From Ruminococcus sp. UBA3665 (lineage in GTDB: Bacteria > Bacillota > Clostridia > Oscillospirales > Ruminococcaceae): a stretch of 64,000 bases of DNA. The stretch spans positions 1 to 64,000 of the forward strand of contig DFJS01000004.1 of assembly GCA_002373165.1 (NCBI GenBank), given 5' to 3'. The notes under the pieces are model-generated. The model was not told where the DNA came from, searched no databases, and saw only the letters and a program-made list of their open reading frames with translations. Position numbers and translations under genes: made by a program. Shown one piece after another: positions 14,906-23,891 of this stretch. Within the stretch, counting starts at the first letter, position 1, and every line of letters starts with the position of its first letter.

Positions 14906-14934
14906 ATCATAGCACAAACCGGGAGAAATTGCAA
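14906..14934 (-). promoter_or_regulatory. Promoter of the alpha/beta hydrolase gene
   Basis: Minus-strand TTGCAA (14929-14934), 17 bp, TATGAT (14906-14911), about 35 bp upstream of the start. Confidence 0.6.
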
Positions 14935-14950
14935 GCCCTGTGAACCGGAT

Positions 14951-15763
14951 TTACAAAAACAGATTTTTTTGTTTCTGCAAATGGTGTTCAGATTTATAAT
15001 TCATCAGCAGGAGCTGTGTTTGCAGTCTCTGATGCTCGATGGCATACCGGATGAACGTATTAATATTATTTTTACTGATAAAATCATAATCATCCAGAAC
15101 TTTCTGGACAGAGACAGCATCGTCCCGGTCGAGCAGAACCAGAAAAATTTTGGAAAAATACTGATGAATATAATCTTTTAATTTTTTATTTTCGGGATTC
15201 CGGAACAGCATCTGCCAGAGCAGGTCATATTTCACAGAAGTGCGGATGATAATGCTGTAATCTTCCCGGAGAATCATTTCAATTGTACGCTGGAGATAGG
15301 TGAATTCGTTCCAGTCTGAAAAATTCATATGAATTTTCAGATTTCTATACTGAAGTTCACGCAGATTATCGCATCCGGAGAAAGCATAGGAATTCACGCT
15401 GTTCACACTGTCCGGAAGGGAGACGTGCCGCAGGGATGTGCAGGCAGTGAACGCCATATCCCCGATATAAGTAATTCCGTCCGGCAAAATGACTTCTTCT
15501 AAAGCATTGCAGCCTAAAAATGTCTGTGAACAGATGCGGGTAATTCCGGACGGAACAGCTATCCTTTTCAGAGAAGAACAGTTTTCAAATGCCGCAACTC
15601 CGATAGTTTTCAGACTTTCCGGCAGAATGACTTCTTTCAGATTCACACAGTCTTTGAAAGCTTTGGCTTTTATCTGTGTCACGCCGTCCGGAATTATTAC
15701 AAATTCTTCATCATATGTACAGTCGATCAATACTTTTCCGGATTTGACGTATTCGACACTCAT
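14951..15763 (-). CDS. LRR_5 protein with C-terminal helical domain
   Basis: 270 residues. Residues 15-150 are about five LRR_5 units of the form VNLKEVILPESLKTIGVAAFENCSSLK, ending near LRELQYRNLKIHMN. From about residue 160 follows a helical region whose end (INTFIRYAIEHQRLQTQLLLMNYKSEH) is shared with the LRR proteins at 34.5, 38.4 and 41.2 kb. No signal peptide or anchor is visible, so unlike classical BspA proteins it appears cytoplasmic. A hairpin at 15797-15828 lies in its leader. The WYL regulator is divergent to it. Confidence 0.85.
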   Translation of the reverse strand: MSVEYVKSGKVLIDCTYDEEFVIIPDGVTQIKAKAFKDCVNLKEVILPESLKTIGVAAFENCSSLKRIAVPSGITRICSQTFLGCNALEEVILPDGITYIGDMAFTACTSLRHVSLPDSVNSVNSYAFSGCDNLRELQYRNLKIHMNFSDWNEFTYLQRTIEMILREDYSIIIRTSVKYDLLWQMLFRNPENKKLKDYIHQYFSKIFLVLLDRDDAVSVQKVLDDYDFISKNNINTFIRYAIEHQRLQTQLLLMNYKSEHHLQKQKNLFL

Positions 15764-15796
15764 TTATGCATCACTCGTTTCAAGAAAATTCGGCGA

Positions 15797-15828
15797 GTTC
15801 TGCCGTCCGTCCCCACAGGCGGCAGAAC
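15797..15828. repeat. Inverted repeat in the leader of the LRR gene
   Basis: GTTCTGCCG and CGGCAGAAC arms (9 bp perfect) with a 14-nt loop. It has no T run on either strand, so it is not a clear terminator. It may be an operator or leader structure. Confidence 0.5.
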
Positions 15829-15930
15829 AGGGTTTATCTCATCTATATCATGCTTTTATTATAGCATATCAGATGTTCAGAAATTTTATAACTGGAAAAT
15901 TTTTTAAAAAATTATATACAGGAGGTTTTT

Positions 15931-16911
15931 ATGGAACACGAAAGAATTATTTATATCCTGGAATATCTTACCAGCCAGACAGATAAAAATACCAAAGTCA
16001 CTATCCGGGATATTCAGCATTATCTTGCCGCGCAGACCAATCTGGGCGATGTTTCTGCCCTGACCATCCGGAGAGATCTGAACCGTTTGCAGACAACCGG
16101 GCATAATATTCAGGTCAGCCGCGGCGCACACAATACTGCCGAATATTATCTTGTCCGGAAAGGCTTTACGTTCAACGAAATCCGGTTTATTGTCGATTCT
16201 GTCAGCATTAATAAATTTTTATCTGCCGGACAGAAACAGAAGCTGATCAAGAAATTCGAGGGACTATGTTCCGCAGAAGAAGTACATCAGTTAATCAGCC
16301 GCATTGCGCTGAACAGTCTGGCCGCACCTTCGGCGAACCTGCTGGATAATCTGGACAAAGTCCACAAGATCATCTCACAGAAGCGGAAAATTCATTTCGA
16401 GTACGGCAAGTATGATACGCATAAGCAGATTAATTATTACACCAAACGCCGGGACATGATTCCCTGTCAGGTAATTTATTTCAACGAGCGGTTTTATCTC
16501 AAATGCCTGAACGCAGAAAATCAGACTGTCAGAACTTACAGAATAGACCGTATGCGGCACATCACAGCCGGAGAAGAGACTAAAATCAAGGCCGAAATTC
16601 CGAAGCCGGACGGCGTTGTGCTGGATATCTTCGAGCCGGAAGATTTTGTAATTGTCACGCTGAAAATCAAACGCTTTCTTCTGGATGACATGCTGGAACA
16701 GTTTGGCAAGTATGCTACAGTACTGGATGACAAAAACCCGGAAACGGTTCAGATACGGGCAAAAATCGGCATCGGCCACGGCTTTTACCGCTGGGTGATG
16801 AAATACGGCCAGGATATGGAAATTCTTTCTCCGCCGGAAGTGCGGGAAGCGTTTGCGCAGAGAATTGCCGGAGTAGCGGCTTTGTATCAGGAAACAAAAA
16901 AACTGCCGTAA
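15931..16911 (+). CDS. WYL-domain transcriptional regulator
   Basis: 326 residues after a clear AGGAGG site. The N-terminal DeoR-like winged HTH (residues 1-75) includes TIRDIQHYLAAQTNLGDVSALTIRRDLNRLQTTG. A middle helical region is followed by the WYL domain (about 145-215) with IHFEYGKYD, PCQVIYFNERFYLKCLNAEN and RTYRIDRM. The C-terminal WCX part (about 235-325) holds IGHGFYRWVMKYG. WYL regulators often sense nucleic-acid or nucleotide ligands and frequently sit near defence genes. Here the neighbours are LRR proteins, so its targets are unknown. Confidence 0.93.
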   Translation: MEHERIIYILEYLTSQTDKNTKVTIRDIQHYLAAQTNLGDVSALTIRRDLNRLQTTGHNIQVSRGAHNTAEYYLVRKGFTFNEIRFIVDSVSINKFLSAGQKQKLIKKFEGLCSAEEVHQLISRIALNSLAAPSANLLDNLDKVHKIISQKRKIHFEYGKYDTHKQINYYTKRRDMIPCQVIYFNERFYLKCLNAENQTVRTYRIDRMRHITAGEETKIKAEIPKPDGVVLDIFEPEDFVIVTLKIKRFLLDDMLEQFGKYATVLDDKNPETVQIRAKIGIGHGFYRWVMKYGQDMEILSPPEVREAFAQRIAGVAALYQETKKLP

Positions 16912-16929
16912 CACTGCGGCAGTTTTTGT
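16898..16929. terminator. Bidirectional terminator between WYL gene and coiled-coil gene
   Basis: AAACTGCCG and CGGCAGTTT arms with A and T runs on either side, serving the convergent genes on both strands. Confidence 0.8.
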
Positions 16930-16935
16930 TTTCTG

Positions 16936-18033
16936 TTATGCAGGAATTTCAAGCTGTTCTGTAGTTTCTGCGGCTTCTTCCGGAGCAGGTTCCGGCTTCT
17001 GCTGTTTTTTCTCGTTTTCGACATCCAGAAGCGAAGCGGTGTACAGATAATCCAGCTTATTTTTGAGATTATCGCGTTCTTTGGTGAGTTCTTCCAGCTG
17101 GCTGCGGAGCTGGTCCAGTTCCTGTGCATCAGTGGTTTCAGACTGCTGTGTCACCTCTGACAGCCGGGCATTCTGCTCGGCCAGTTCCTGCACCTGTTTT
17201 TGCAGTTCCGTGATCTGCCTGTTCTGTTCTTCCTGGGCGGCGGCCTGTGCTTTGAGGGAATCCAGTTCCTGTTTCAGGGCATTGGCCTTAGCTTCGGCTT
17301 CCTGCAACTTGGCATCGGAAGCATCTGCAAGATCTTCCAGCTGTTTTTTGAACACGGCTTCATTTCCGGCACTCTGGGCAGAGAAATCCTGGATTTGTTT
17401 TTTAAACGCCTCTTCATTCTGAGCATTGCGGGCATTGAGTTCTTCCAGCTGTTTTTCCAGCTCTGCGATTCTGGCATCCTGTTCGGGACTGACAGCTTCT
17501 TTTTCCTGAGCAAGCTGTTTTTTGAGTTTATTAATATACGATTTTGCCTGATGTTCTTTGTCATTTGCCATTTTCAAGCTGGTTTCAAGCTCGCCGATTT
17601 TTTCATTCAAAGCAGTGCGTTCAGAAGCGATTTGTTCTTCCTGCCGGAGCAGTTCAGCTTCCCTTTTGAGATTTTCTTCGTGCTTTTGCCTGCTTTCTTC
17701 GTCTCTTTTCTGCAAGTCTTCTTTTTTTTTCTTGTATCTGTCTTTTTCTTCTTTCAGAGTTTCGGCAAGCTGGCGGAAAGCGGTCACTTCCTGCTGATAG
17801 GAAAGTTTTTCGGCCTTGAAATTAGATTTTTCAATTGCAAACTTTTCCTGTTCTTCTTTGAGCTGGGCTTCCAGTTTGAAAATTTTGGAATCATACTGTG
17901 CTTTCAGCATTTCGAGTTCCTTATTTTTCATTTCATTTTCGGCGCACAGCTGTGTAGCCGCGCTGCTTAATTCCTGAATGACGGCTTTCAGCTCGATCAT
18001 TTTTTCAGTATATTTCTGATTTGTATCTGGCAT
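16936..18033 (-). CDS. Coiled-coil protein
   Basis: 365 residues that are almost wholly a long coiled coil rich in Glu, Lys, Gln and Ala (for example LEAQLKEEQEKFAIEKSNFKAEK and AKANALKQELDSLKAQAAAQEEQN). The last 30 residues are low-complexity and acidic (PEPAPEEAAETTEQLEIPA). There is no ATPase head, so it is not an SMC protein. It follows a 57-residue coiled-coil gene and lies downstream of pheS-pheT after that operon's terminator. A structural or scaffold role, perhaps in division or the cell envelope, is only a guess. Confidence 0.8.
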   Translation of the reverse strand: MPDTNQKYTEKMIELKAVIQELSSAATQLCAENEMKNKELEMLKAQYDSKIFKLEAQLKEEQEKFAIEKSNFKAEKLSYQQEVTAFRQLAETLKEEKDRYKKKKEDLQKRDEESRQKHEENLKREAELLRQEEQIASERTALNEKIGELETSLKMANDKEHQAKSYINKLKKQLAQEKEAVSPEQDARIAELEKQLEELNARNAQNEEAFKKQIQDFSAQSAGNEAVFKKQLEDLADASDAKLQEAEAKANALKQELDSLKAQAAAQEEQNRQITELQKQVQELAEQNARLSEVTQQSETTDAQELDQLRSQLEELTKERDNLKNKLDYLYTASLLDVENEKKQQKPEPAPEEAAETTEQLEIPA

Positions 18034-18055
18034 GACAGAACCTCACTTTCTGATA

Positions 18056-18229
18056 TTATTTTTCCGAATCGAGAAGAGCTTTCACTCTTTTCAGGACATT
18101 ATCATATTTTTCTTTATATTTTTCAGCGTTCTGATGCTGAGCATTCATTTCTTCGGTCAGGACATCAGCAAGTTTCAGAGCTTTGTCTGTCAACTGACTG
18201 ATTTTTTCTTTTGTCACAGTAGTTTCCAT
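18056..18229 (-). CDS. Small coiled-coil protein
   Basis: 57 residues, METTVTKEKI to LLDSEK, starting after GGAGG. The sequence is helical and charged (ISQLTDKALKLADVLTEEMN, then NAEKYKEKYDNVLKRVKALL). It ends 23 bp before the larger coiled-coil gene, so the two probably form an operon and may form a complex. I do not recognise a family. The position after pheT recalls where zapA often lies in Firmicutes, but this is not ZapA, which is at 60.3 kb. Confidence 0.7.
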   Translation of the reverse strand: METTVTKEKISQLTDKALKLADVLTEEMNAQHQNAEKYKEKYDNVLKRVKALLDSEK

Positions 18230-18324
18230 AATACTCCTCCGTTTTAATTAAAATTCAGCAGTCTGTATTTATATTATAGCACAGAATTACGATAAAGTCA
18301 ATGCTTTTTTTATGAAATTATGAC

Positions 18325-18354
18325 AAAAAAGCACTCCCGGAGTTTCGGGAGTGC
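18325..18354 (-). terminator. Terminator of the pheS-pheT operon
   Basis: GCACTCCCG and CGGGAGTGC arms (18331-18354) followed by a T run on the minus strand, directly after the pheT stop. Confidence 0.85.
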
Positions 18355-18371
18355 AGTAATTGGATAAAATT

Positions 18372-20813
18372 TTATTTGGAACGCAGTTCCGCACCCAGTT
18401 TTTTGCGCAGAACTTTGGTTACGCCTTCGGCACAGGATTCGATTTCGCTGGAAGTCAGCGTTTTTTCCAGAGAACCGATGACTAAGCGTACTGTGACGGA
18501 TTTTTTGCCTTCCGGCACCTGTTTGCCCTTGTATTCTTCCACGAAAGAAACGGACTGCAATAAGCTGCCCTGCTTTTTCTTGGAAAGAATTACATCGCGG
18601 ATTTCGTCCCACTTGACAGAATCTTCCACCAGCATGGAGAGATCATAATCCATCATAGGATATTCCGGCAGATGGGTGAATTCGTTTGTTCTGGAAGTAA
18701 ACGGCTTCAGCAGTTCGGCATCCAGTTCAAACAGCAGGACGGCACTGTTCTTGATACCGGATTCCAGCGCGGCCTTTTTGGAAAGCAGAGCGAAATCGCC
18801 GACTTTTACATCGCCGCGGAAGATGTTCAGCCATACAACGGCATCTGCCCAGACGGGCTTTTCTTCCTGCCGGAAACTGAGGGCTTCCATGTGGGTATAA
18901 CGCGCCATATTTTCAAGCACGCCCTTTGCCTGACGGAACAGACTGCTGATATTTTTATAATCGCCGGCAAATGCGCCGCCGATGTGCTTTCTCTGTTCGG
19001 GGAGCTGTTCGGACTGGTCATACCGGGACGTATAATTACGGTCGAAGAAAACTCTTGCGCCTTCAAAAACGGAAAATTCGCTGTAATAGCGCAGATTTCC
19101 GGCCACAGCCTTCACCAGATTGGGCAGAAGCGACGAACGGATATATTTTTCCGTGGGAGAAGGCGGCGTGGAAATCGCCAGCATACCCTCCGTACTTCCC
19201 AGTACAGCCTGGATATACTGATCTTCCATCCACGGATAAGTGAAGATTTCCTGCATACCGCAGCGGAATGCAAGATATTCCTTGATTTTGCGTTCCAGAT
19301 CGATTTCCAGCTGATTGACTGCTCCCGTGAAGGAAGTTGTAATCTTTTCGCCGTCGAAATTCTCATAGCCGTACATACGGGCGACTTCTTCCATGATATC
19401 ATCTTTAATAGAAATATCGCCTGTGGAACGCCATGTGGGAACCGTTACATGCATGATATCTTCATGGAATTCTGTTGCAAAGCCCAGCCGGCCGAGTACT
19501 TCCGTCAGGGTATCCTGTGAAAATTCCTTGCCGAGACGATGTTCCAGCCAGCTGACGGGCACATCGATTTCCTGCTGAACAAGCTTTTCCGGATAACTGT
19601 CCGAAAATGCCTTGATTTCCATTTCCGGATAAATTTCCTTAAATAGCTCTATCGCCATGGAAAGTGCCTGATCGCAGCGTTCGGGATCGATAGCCTTTTC
19701 ATATCTTGCAGAAGCTTCGGTTCTGTTCTCGTATCTGAGTGCGGTTCTCCGGATGCCTGCGGCATTGAAGTTAGCGACTTCCAGAATGACTTTATTTGTT
19801 TCCGGCAGAACGGAATCTTTCGAGCCGCCCATGACTCCGGCAAGGCCGACTGCGCTTTCAGTATCGGCAATGACTAAATCATCAGAAGTCAGTTCCAGTT
19901 TTTTATCATTCAGCAGGAGCAGTTCTTCCTTGTCAGCCGCGCGGCGGACAACGATATTTCCCTTGATATGATCGGCATCGAAGGCATGTGTCGGCTGACC
20001 GGTTGCCAGCATGACATAATTTGTAATATCCACAAGGGCGTTAATCGGTCTCATGCCGACTTTCCAGATTCTGTTCCGCATCTGCCACGGAGAAGGCTTG
20101 ACAGAAAGATTTTCAATTTCTGCGCCGATATATCTGGGGCATCTTTCGAAGTCCTGCACTTCCACTTTCATTGCCGGAATGCCGGAAGCATCAAATTTCT
20201 TGATTTCCTTCAGGGGGAGGTGATACAGTGCGGCAATTTCGCGGGCGATTCCGTAATGTCCCCATAAATCGGGACGATTTGTCATAGATTTATTATCAAT
20301 TTCCAAGATAATATCATTCAGGTCGAGGGCATCTGCAAGCGGTGTTCCGGCAGGGACATCGAAGGCTGACAAATCTGTAATTTCGGCTTCTTCCTTCGCC
20401 GGGAACAGGTCAGCAAGGCCGATTTCGGATGATGCACAAATCATGCCGAAACTCTCTACTCCGCGAAGCTTAGCATTTTTGATCACGACGGGTTCGCCTT
20501 CGCCGTGCCAGCGGACAACGGCACCCGGACAAGCGACTGCTACTCTCATGCCTTCTGCAAGATTCGAGCCTCCGCAGACGATTTCTTTGATTTCTCCGCC
20601 GATATCGGTTTTACAAATCCGGAGCTTATCCGCATTCGGATGGGGCAGTACTTCCTGAATCACGCCGACAATTAATTTATCAAAGCTTTCTGCCAGCGGT
20701 CTGACATCCTCGACTTCTACCGTAGACATGGTTAAATCATAAGCGAGCTGCTTCAAGTCCAAATCATCCGGAAAAGCGACATAATCTTTCATCCAGTTTA
20801 ATGATAATTTCAT
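18372..20813 (-). CDS. pheT: Phenylalanyl-tRNA synthetase beta subunit
   Basis: 813 residues, full length. The order of domains is as expected: an N-terminal EMAP-like tRNA-binding domain (about 40-150, FDKLIVGVIQEVLPHPNADKLRICKTDIG), B3/B4 editing region (about 210-370, RYIGAEIENLSV), B5 (about 400-475), the catalytic-like core (about 480-680), and the C-terminal ferredoxin-fold anticodon-binding domain (about 720-813, HLPEYPMMDYDLSMLVEDSVKW). It forms the alpha2beta2 enzyme with PheS, whose gene lies 15 bp upstream. Confidence 0.98.
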   Translation of the reverse strand: MKLSLNWMKDYVAFPDDLDLKQLAYDLTMSTVEVEDVRPLAESFDKLIVGVIQEVLPHPNADKLRICKTDIGGEIKEIVCGGSNLAEGMRVAVACPGAVVRWHGEGEPVVIKNAKLRGVESFGMICASSEIGLADLFPAKEEAEITDLSAFDVPAGTPLADALDLNDIILEIDNKSMTNRPDLWGHYGIAREIAALYHLPLKEIKKFDASGIPAMKVEVQDFERCPRYIGAEIENLSVKPSPWQMRNRIWKVGMRPINALVDITNYVMLATGQPTHAFDADHIKGNIVVRRAADKEELLLLNDKKLELTSDDLVIADTESAVGLAGVMGGSKDSVLPETNKVILEVANFNAAGIRRTALRYENRTEASARYEKAIDPERCDQALSMAIELFKEIYPEMEIKAFSDSYPEKLVQQEIDVPVSWLEHRLGKEFSQDTLTEVLGRLGFATEFHEDIMHVTVPTWRSTGDISIKDDIMEEVARMYGYENFDGEKITTSFTGAVNQLEIDLERKIKEYLAFRCGMQEIFTYPWMEDQYIQAVLGSTEGMLAISTPPSPTEKYIRSSLLPNLVKAVAGNLRYYSEFSVFEGARVFFDRNYTSRYDQSEQLPEQRKHIGGAFAGDYKNISSLFRQAKGVLENMARYTHMEALSFRQEEKPVWADAVVWLNIFRGDVKVGDFALLSKKAALESGIKNSAVLLFELDAELLKPFTSRTNEFTHLPEYPMMDYDLSMLVEDSVKWDEIRDVILSKKKQGSLLQSVSFVEEYKGKQVPEGKKSVTVRLVIGSLEKTLTSSEIESCAEGVTKVLRKKLGAELRSK

Positions 20814-20828
20814 GATTTTTTCCTCCTG

Positions 20829-21866
20829 TTATTTGAACTGCTGCAAGAATCTCAGGTCAGCACTGTGGAACAGACGGACATCATCCACGCCATAGCGCAT
20901 CATGACAAGGCGGTCAAGGCCGATATTGACATAGAAGCCGGTAAATTCGTCCGGGTTCAGGCCGGCCGCACGGAGCACGTTAGGATGAGGCGTACCGCCG
21001 GGCATAATTTCAATCCAGCCGACGTTCTTGCAGACACTGCATCCTTTGCCGCCGCAGACCAGGCAGCCCATATCGATTTCAAAGCCGGGTTCCACAAACG
21101 GGAAGAAGCCGATTCGCATTCTGACGGGCACTTCTCTGCCGAATACTTTGGAGAGTACGCTCTGGAGCATAATTTTTCCGGAAGCAAAATCGATATTTTT
21201 ATCGACAATCAAAGCTTCATACTGGAAAAATGCTCTTTCGTGACGTGCATCAGTCGTTTCGTTTCTGTAAACTCTGCCGGGGTAAACAAATCTGTAAGGC
21301 GGCTTATGGGTCTGCATATAGCGGACGCTTCCGCCGGTCAGATGCGGCCGGAGACAGAGTTTTTCGTTTGTTGCGCCGGTATCATGTCCGGCCAGCCAGT
21401 AAGTATCCATGCTTTCGCGGGCGGGATGATTAGGCGGGAAATTCAGCTTATCAAACGCATACAATTCGCTTGTAATATCTTCTTCTTCATAAATTTCAAA
21501 GCCCAGGGAGCGGAAAGCATCGTTCAGGTCATAGCACATTTGTGTGATGGGATGCAGTCCGCCGCCGGAAGGGGCAGTACCGGGCACTGTGACATCGAAA
21601 TCGGCAGGGATTTCAGAAGCTTTCAGCACCAGTTCTTCTCTCTGCTGTTCGATCAGCGCGGTCAGCCTGCCTTTGATCTCGTTGACAATGCGGCCGATTT
21701 CGGGGCGTTCGGATTTGTCAAGCTTAGGCATTTCTTTCATAATTTCGGTCAGAGAGCCCTGTTTTCCGAGCAGAGATGCCTTGACTTCCTGCAAATTAGT
21801 CTCATTTGCAGCAGCAAGGATTTTCTCTCTGCCTTCCCGGAGCAGAGCTTCCAGTTTTTCTTTCAC
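20829..21866 (-). CDS. pheS: Phenylalanyl-tRNA synthetase alpha subunit
   Basis: 345 residues with the class II catalytic core: motif 2 region RFVYPGRVYRNETTDARHERAFFQYEAL and motif 3 region GLDRLVMMRYGVDDVR. The N-terminal coiled coil (1-85) binds tRNA. A zinc-like insert CLVCGGKGCSVCKNVGW is present near residue 270. No T-box is visible in its short leader. Confidence 0.98.
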   Translation of the reverse strand: MKEKLEALLREGREKILAAANETNLQEVKASLLGKQGSLTEIMKEMPKLDKSERPEIGRIVNEIKGRLTALIEQQREELVLKASEIPADFDVTVPGTAPSGGGLHPITQMCYDLNDAFRSLGFEIYEEEDITSELYAFDKLNFPPNHPARESMDTYWLAGHDTGATNEKLCLRPHLTGGSVRYMQTHKPPYRFVYPGRVYRNETTDARHERAFFQYEALIVDKNIDFASGKIMLQSVLSKVFGREVPVRMRIGFFPFVEPGFEIDMGCLVCGGKGCSVCKNVGWIEIMPGGTPHPNVLRAAGLNPDEFTGFYVNIGLDRLVMMRYGVDDVRLFHSADLRFLQQFK

Positions 21867-21912
21867 AAATCATTCCTCCATTTCGTGAATACAATCAGAT
21901 TAGAACTTTTTT

Positions 21913-21941
21913 ATTATAGCATATTCTGCCGGAGCTGTCAA
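21913..21941 (-). promoter_or_regulatory. Promoter of pheS-pheT
   Basis: Minus-strand TTGACA (21936-21941), 17 bp, TATAAT (21913-21918). The -35 overlaps the last codons of the upstream gene. Confidence 0.85.
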
Positions 21942-23731
21942 GAATTTTTGTTTTCCTGATAAGATTTCCAGGCGGCGCGGATCCAGTCCGGAACGCCGAA
22001 GTCATACTTCATTTCTTCCGGTTTTAAACTGCCGGGGATTGAGATCATAGAAAGATACTGGTAGACCTCAGAGGGTTCTTTCGTGAGTGCGGTAAAAATT
22101 TCTATGCTTAGATTATAGCGTTCAAACAGCGGCCGGAAGCGTTCTTCATAGACAGAGGTACTGTTAATCAGGCACAGTTTCTGCACAAGGCGGATTAATT
22201 TATTCTGGATACGGGATACATGGTCTTTGGAATAGCCCAGTTTTTTAGAAATTTCCGTAAGGGATTTTCCTTCCATTTTCATGCGGATAACTTCGATATG
22301 CTGGTCTTTTTCCTCTGTGTTTTCTTTTAAGAATTCCAGTACAGAAGGATATTTGAGAATATAATATTCGCCGCGGGTTTCATAAATTCTGTCAAATTCC
22401 TTCATTTCCTCAAGGATTTCTGTCAGGATTTTTTTATCCATAGAGAGGGGCATATCTTCCCTCAGCATTGTTTCAGAGAGGCCGGACATCTGACGGTTGC
22501 GGATCAGGCCGGTAATATATCTGTCAAGCAGTGTACGGATATGTTTTTCCTGGTACCAGGCTTTATAGCAGTTTTCTCTGGTACGGTTTTTTTCCGGCAG
22601 GACAGAGCAGAGATATAATTTCAGCGCGCGCTGTTTGGACGGTTCAATATTAATATAGGCAATTTCTTCCAGGAACTCGTCCAGATAGGCCGTCACTTCT
22701 TTGGGCACGGGCTTGACAGCAGGATATTCAGGATTTTCTTTAAAATGCTTATAGCGGCGGATTTCATGCAGCGTTCTTTCATCCATATACGGAATATTCC
22801 GGATTTGTTCGTCATCCACCTGCACCAGCTGACGGGAACTGCGGATATGGCCGCGCAGCAGACTGTTTTTGGCCTTGACAGAGAGCGGCATTTCATCCAC
22901 ATAGACAATTTCTTCTTCGGCGAGCATTTCTTCTGTCATAGGCGTAAGGAGTTCTTCTGTTTCTTCGTCAAACTCCGGAAGCTCTTCTTCTTCCTTGTCC
23001 CAGTCGGTAACAGAAGGGATTTCCGGCAGATATTCGGCCTCTTCATCCATCAGGGGTTCCTGGTCATAGGCATTGCCGGGCATAGAGAGCATATCCATCT
23101 CGCTGAGGTCCAGCACGGAAGGAATCCGGGGAAGAAGCTCTTCTACTGCCATATCGCCGGTAAATTCCTGATCGGGGCGTTCCGGCACTTCGATGGCAGC
23201 AGATTTTCCTTTTTCGCTGCCAAAAGAATAAAAATCTGAGATTTCCGGCAGAGTTTCCGGGTCGGAGCTTTTTTTCTCTGTGGGTTCGGCCTCGTCCAGA
23301 AACGAAGGGATGGCAGGGATAGCATCCTCTTCTGTTTCCTGAGAAAGCAAAAGAATATCAGGCGCAATTTCGGGACTGGGTTCATCAAAAGCCGGGTCTG
23401 AAAAAGAGGGAATTTCAATCATTTCTTCTTTTTTTTCTGTTTCTTCTGAAGAAAAGACAGGAATTTCCGGCAGGATTTCTTTCCGGGTATTTTCGTCTTC
23501 CAGGTCGTCGATTATTTGGGCAGCGGATTCGATATCCAGCGTATCCAGCCCGGAAAAAGACGGGATATCCAGCACAGCTTCGGGTTCTGTCCCGAGCATT
23601 TCGGCAAACGGGAAAGAGTTTGCCATATCTTCCAGTTCCAGAGTATCGATATTAGAAATAGAAGGCACTTCGGGCAAATCCGGAATCTGATTTGATTTCA
23701 TCTGTGCATTGTTCTTTTTTTCGTTTTTCAT
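21938..23731 (-). CDS. Acidic repeat protein with alpha-CTD-like and sigma-like HTH domains
   Basis: 597 residues. The first 260 are very acidic and repeat a short motif of the form LPEIPSxxD about eight times (LPEVPSISNID, VLDIPSFSGLD, LPEIPVFSSEE, MIEIPSFSDPA, IPAIPSFLDEA, LPEISDFYSFG, LPRIPSVLDLS, LPEIPSVTDWD). Around residues 280-325, EMPLSVKAKNSLLRGHIRSS followed by DEQIRNIPYMDERTLHEI resembles the helix-hairpin-helix domain of the RNA polymerase alpha C-terminus. Near residue 495, GKSLTEISKKLGYSKDHVSR is a sigma-70 region 4-like HTH. It may be a transcription-associated factor. No family is recognised. Confidence 0.7.
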   Translation of the reverse strand: MKNEKKNNAQMKSNQIPDLPEVPSISNIDTLELEDMANSFPFAEMLGTEPEAVLDIPSFSGLDTLDIESAAQIIDDLEDENTRKEILPEIPVFSSEETEKKEEMIEIPSFSDPAFDEPSPEIAPDILLLSQETEEDAIPAIPSFLDEAEPTEKKSSDPETLPEISDFYSFGSEKGKSAAIEVPERPDQEFTGDMAVEELLPRIPSVLDLSEMDMLSMPGNAYDQEPLMDEEAEYLPEIPSVTDWDKEEEELPEFDEETEELLTPMTEEMLAEEEIVYVDEMPLSVKAKNSLLRGHIRSSRQLVQVDDEQIRNIPYMDERTLHEIRRYKHFKENPEYPAVKPVPKEVTAYLDEFLEEIAYINIEPSKQRALKLYLCSVLPEKNRTRENCYKAWYQEKHIRTLLDRYITGLIRNRQMSGLSETMLREDMPLSMDKKILTEILEEMKEFDRIYETRGEYYILKYPSVLEFLKENTEEKDQHIEVIRMKMEGKSLTEISKKLGYSKDHVSRIQNKLIRLVQKLCLINSTSVYEERFRPLFERYNLSIEIFTALTKEPSEVYQYLSMISIPGSLKPEEMKYDFGVPDWIRAAWKSYQENKNS

Positions 23732-23799
23732 GTGAGTTCTCCTTTATGTGCCGTTTGCATGTGTGAATCTCCTGTGCCATACAGATGTAATTCTTTAAT

Positions 23800-23828
23800 A
23801 TTATAACATAAAATCCGGGATTAGTCAA
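23800..23828 (-). promoter_or_regulatory. Promoter of the acidic repeat protein gene
   Basis: Minus-strand TTGACT (23823-23828), 17 bp, TATAAT (23800-23805). Confidence 0.7.
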
Positions 23829-23854
23829 TATGATTTTCATGAATTTTATACATA

Positions 23855-23880
23855 AAAAAACAGGCAGAACTCTGCCTGTG
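23855..23880 (-). terminator. Terminator of the ECF S-component gene
   Basis: ACAGGCAG and CTGCCTGT arms with a 4-nt loop, followed on the minus strand by a run of T. Confidence 0.85.
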
Positions 23881-23891
23881 CAAAATCAGAA

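Noticed and set aside
15797..15828. A terminator in front of the LRR gene at 15.0 kb
   Set aside because: No T run follows on either strand. It is kept only as an inverted repeat.
17200..17970. A 256-codon plus-strand frame across the coiled-coil gene
   Set aside because: It is an antisense shadow of a Glu/Lys-rich coiled coil, which reads as a Phe/Leu-rich frame.
16936..18033. An SMC or RecN-type protein
   Set aside because: There is no Walker A, signature or Walker B motif, and the protein is too short.
21867..21935. A Phe-specific T-box before pheS
   Set aside because: The leader between the promoter and pheS is far too short, and no T-box core or terminator is visible.
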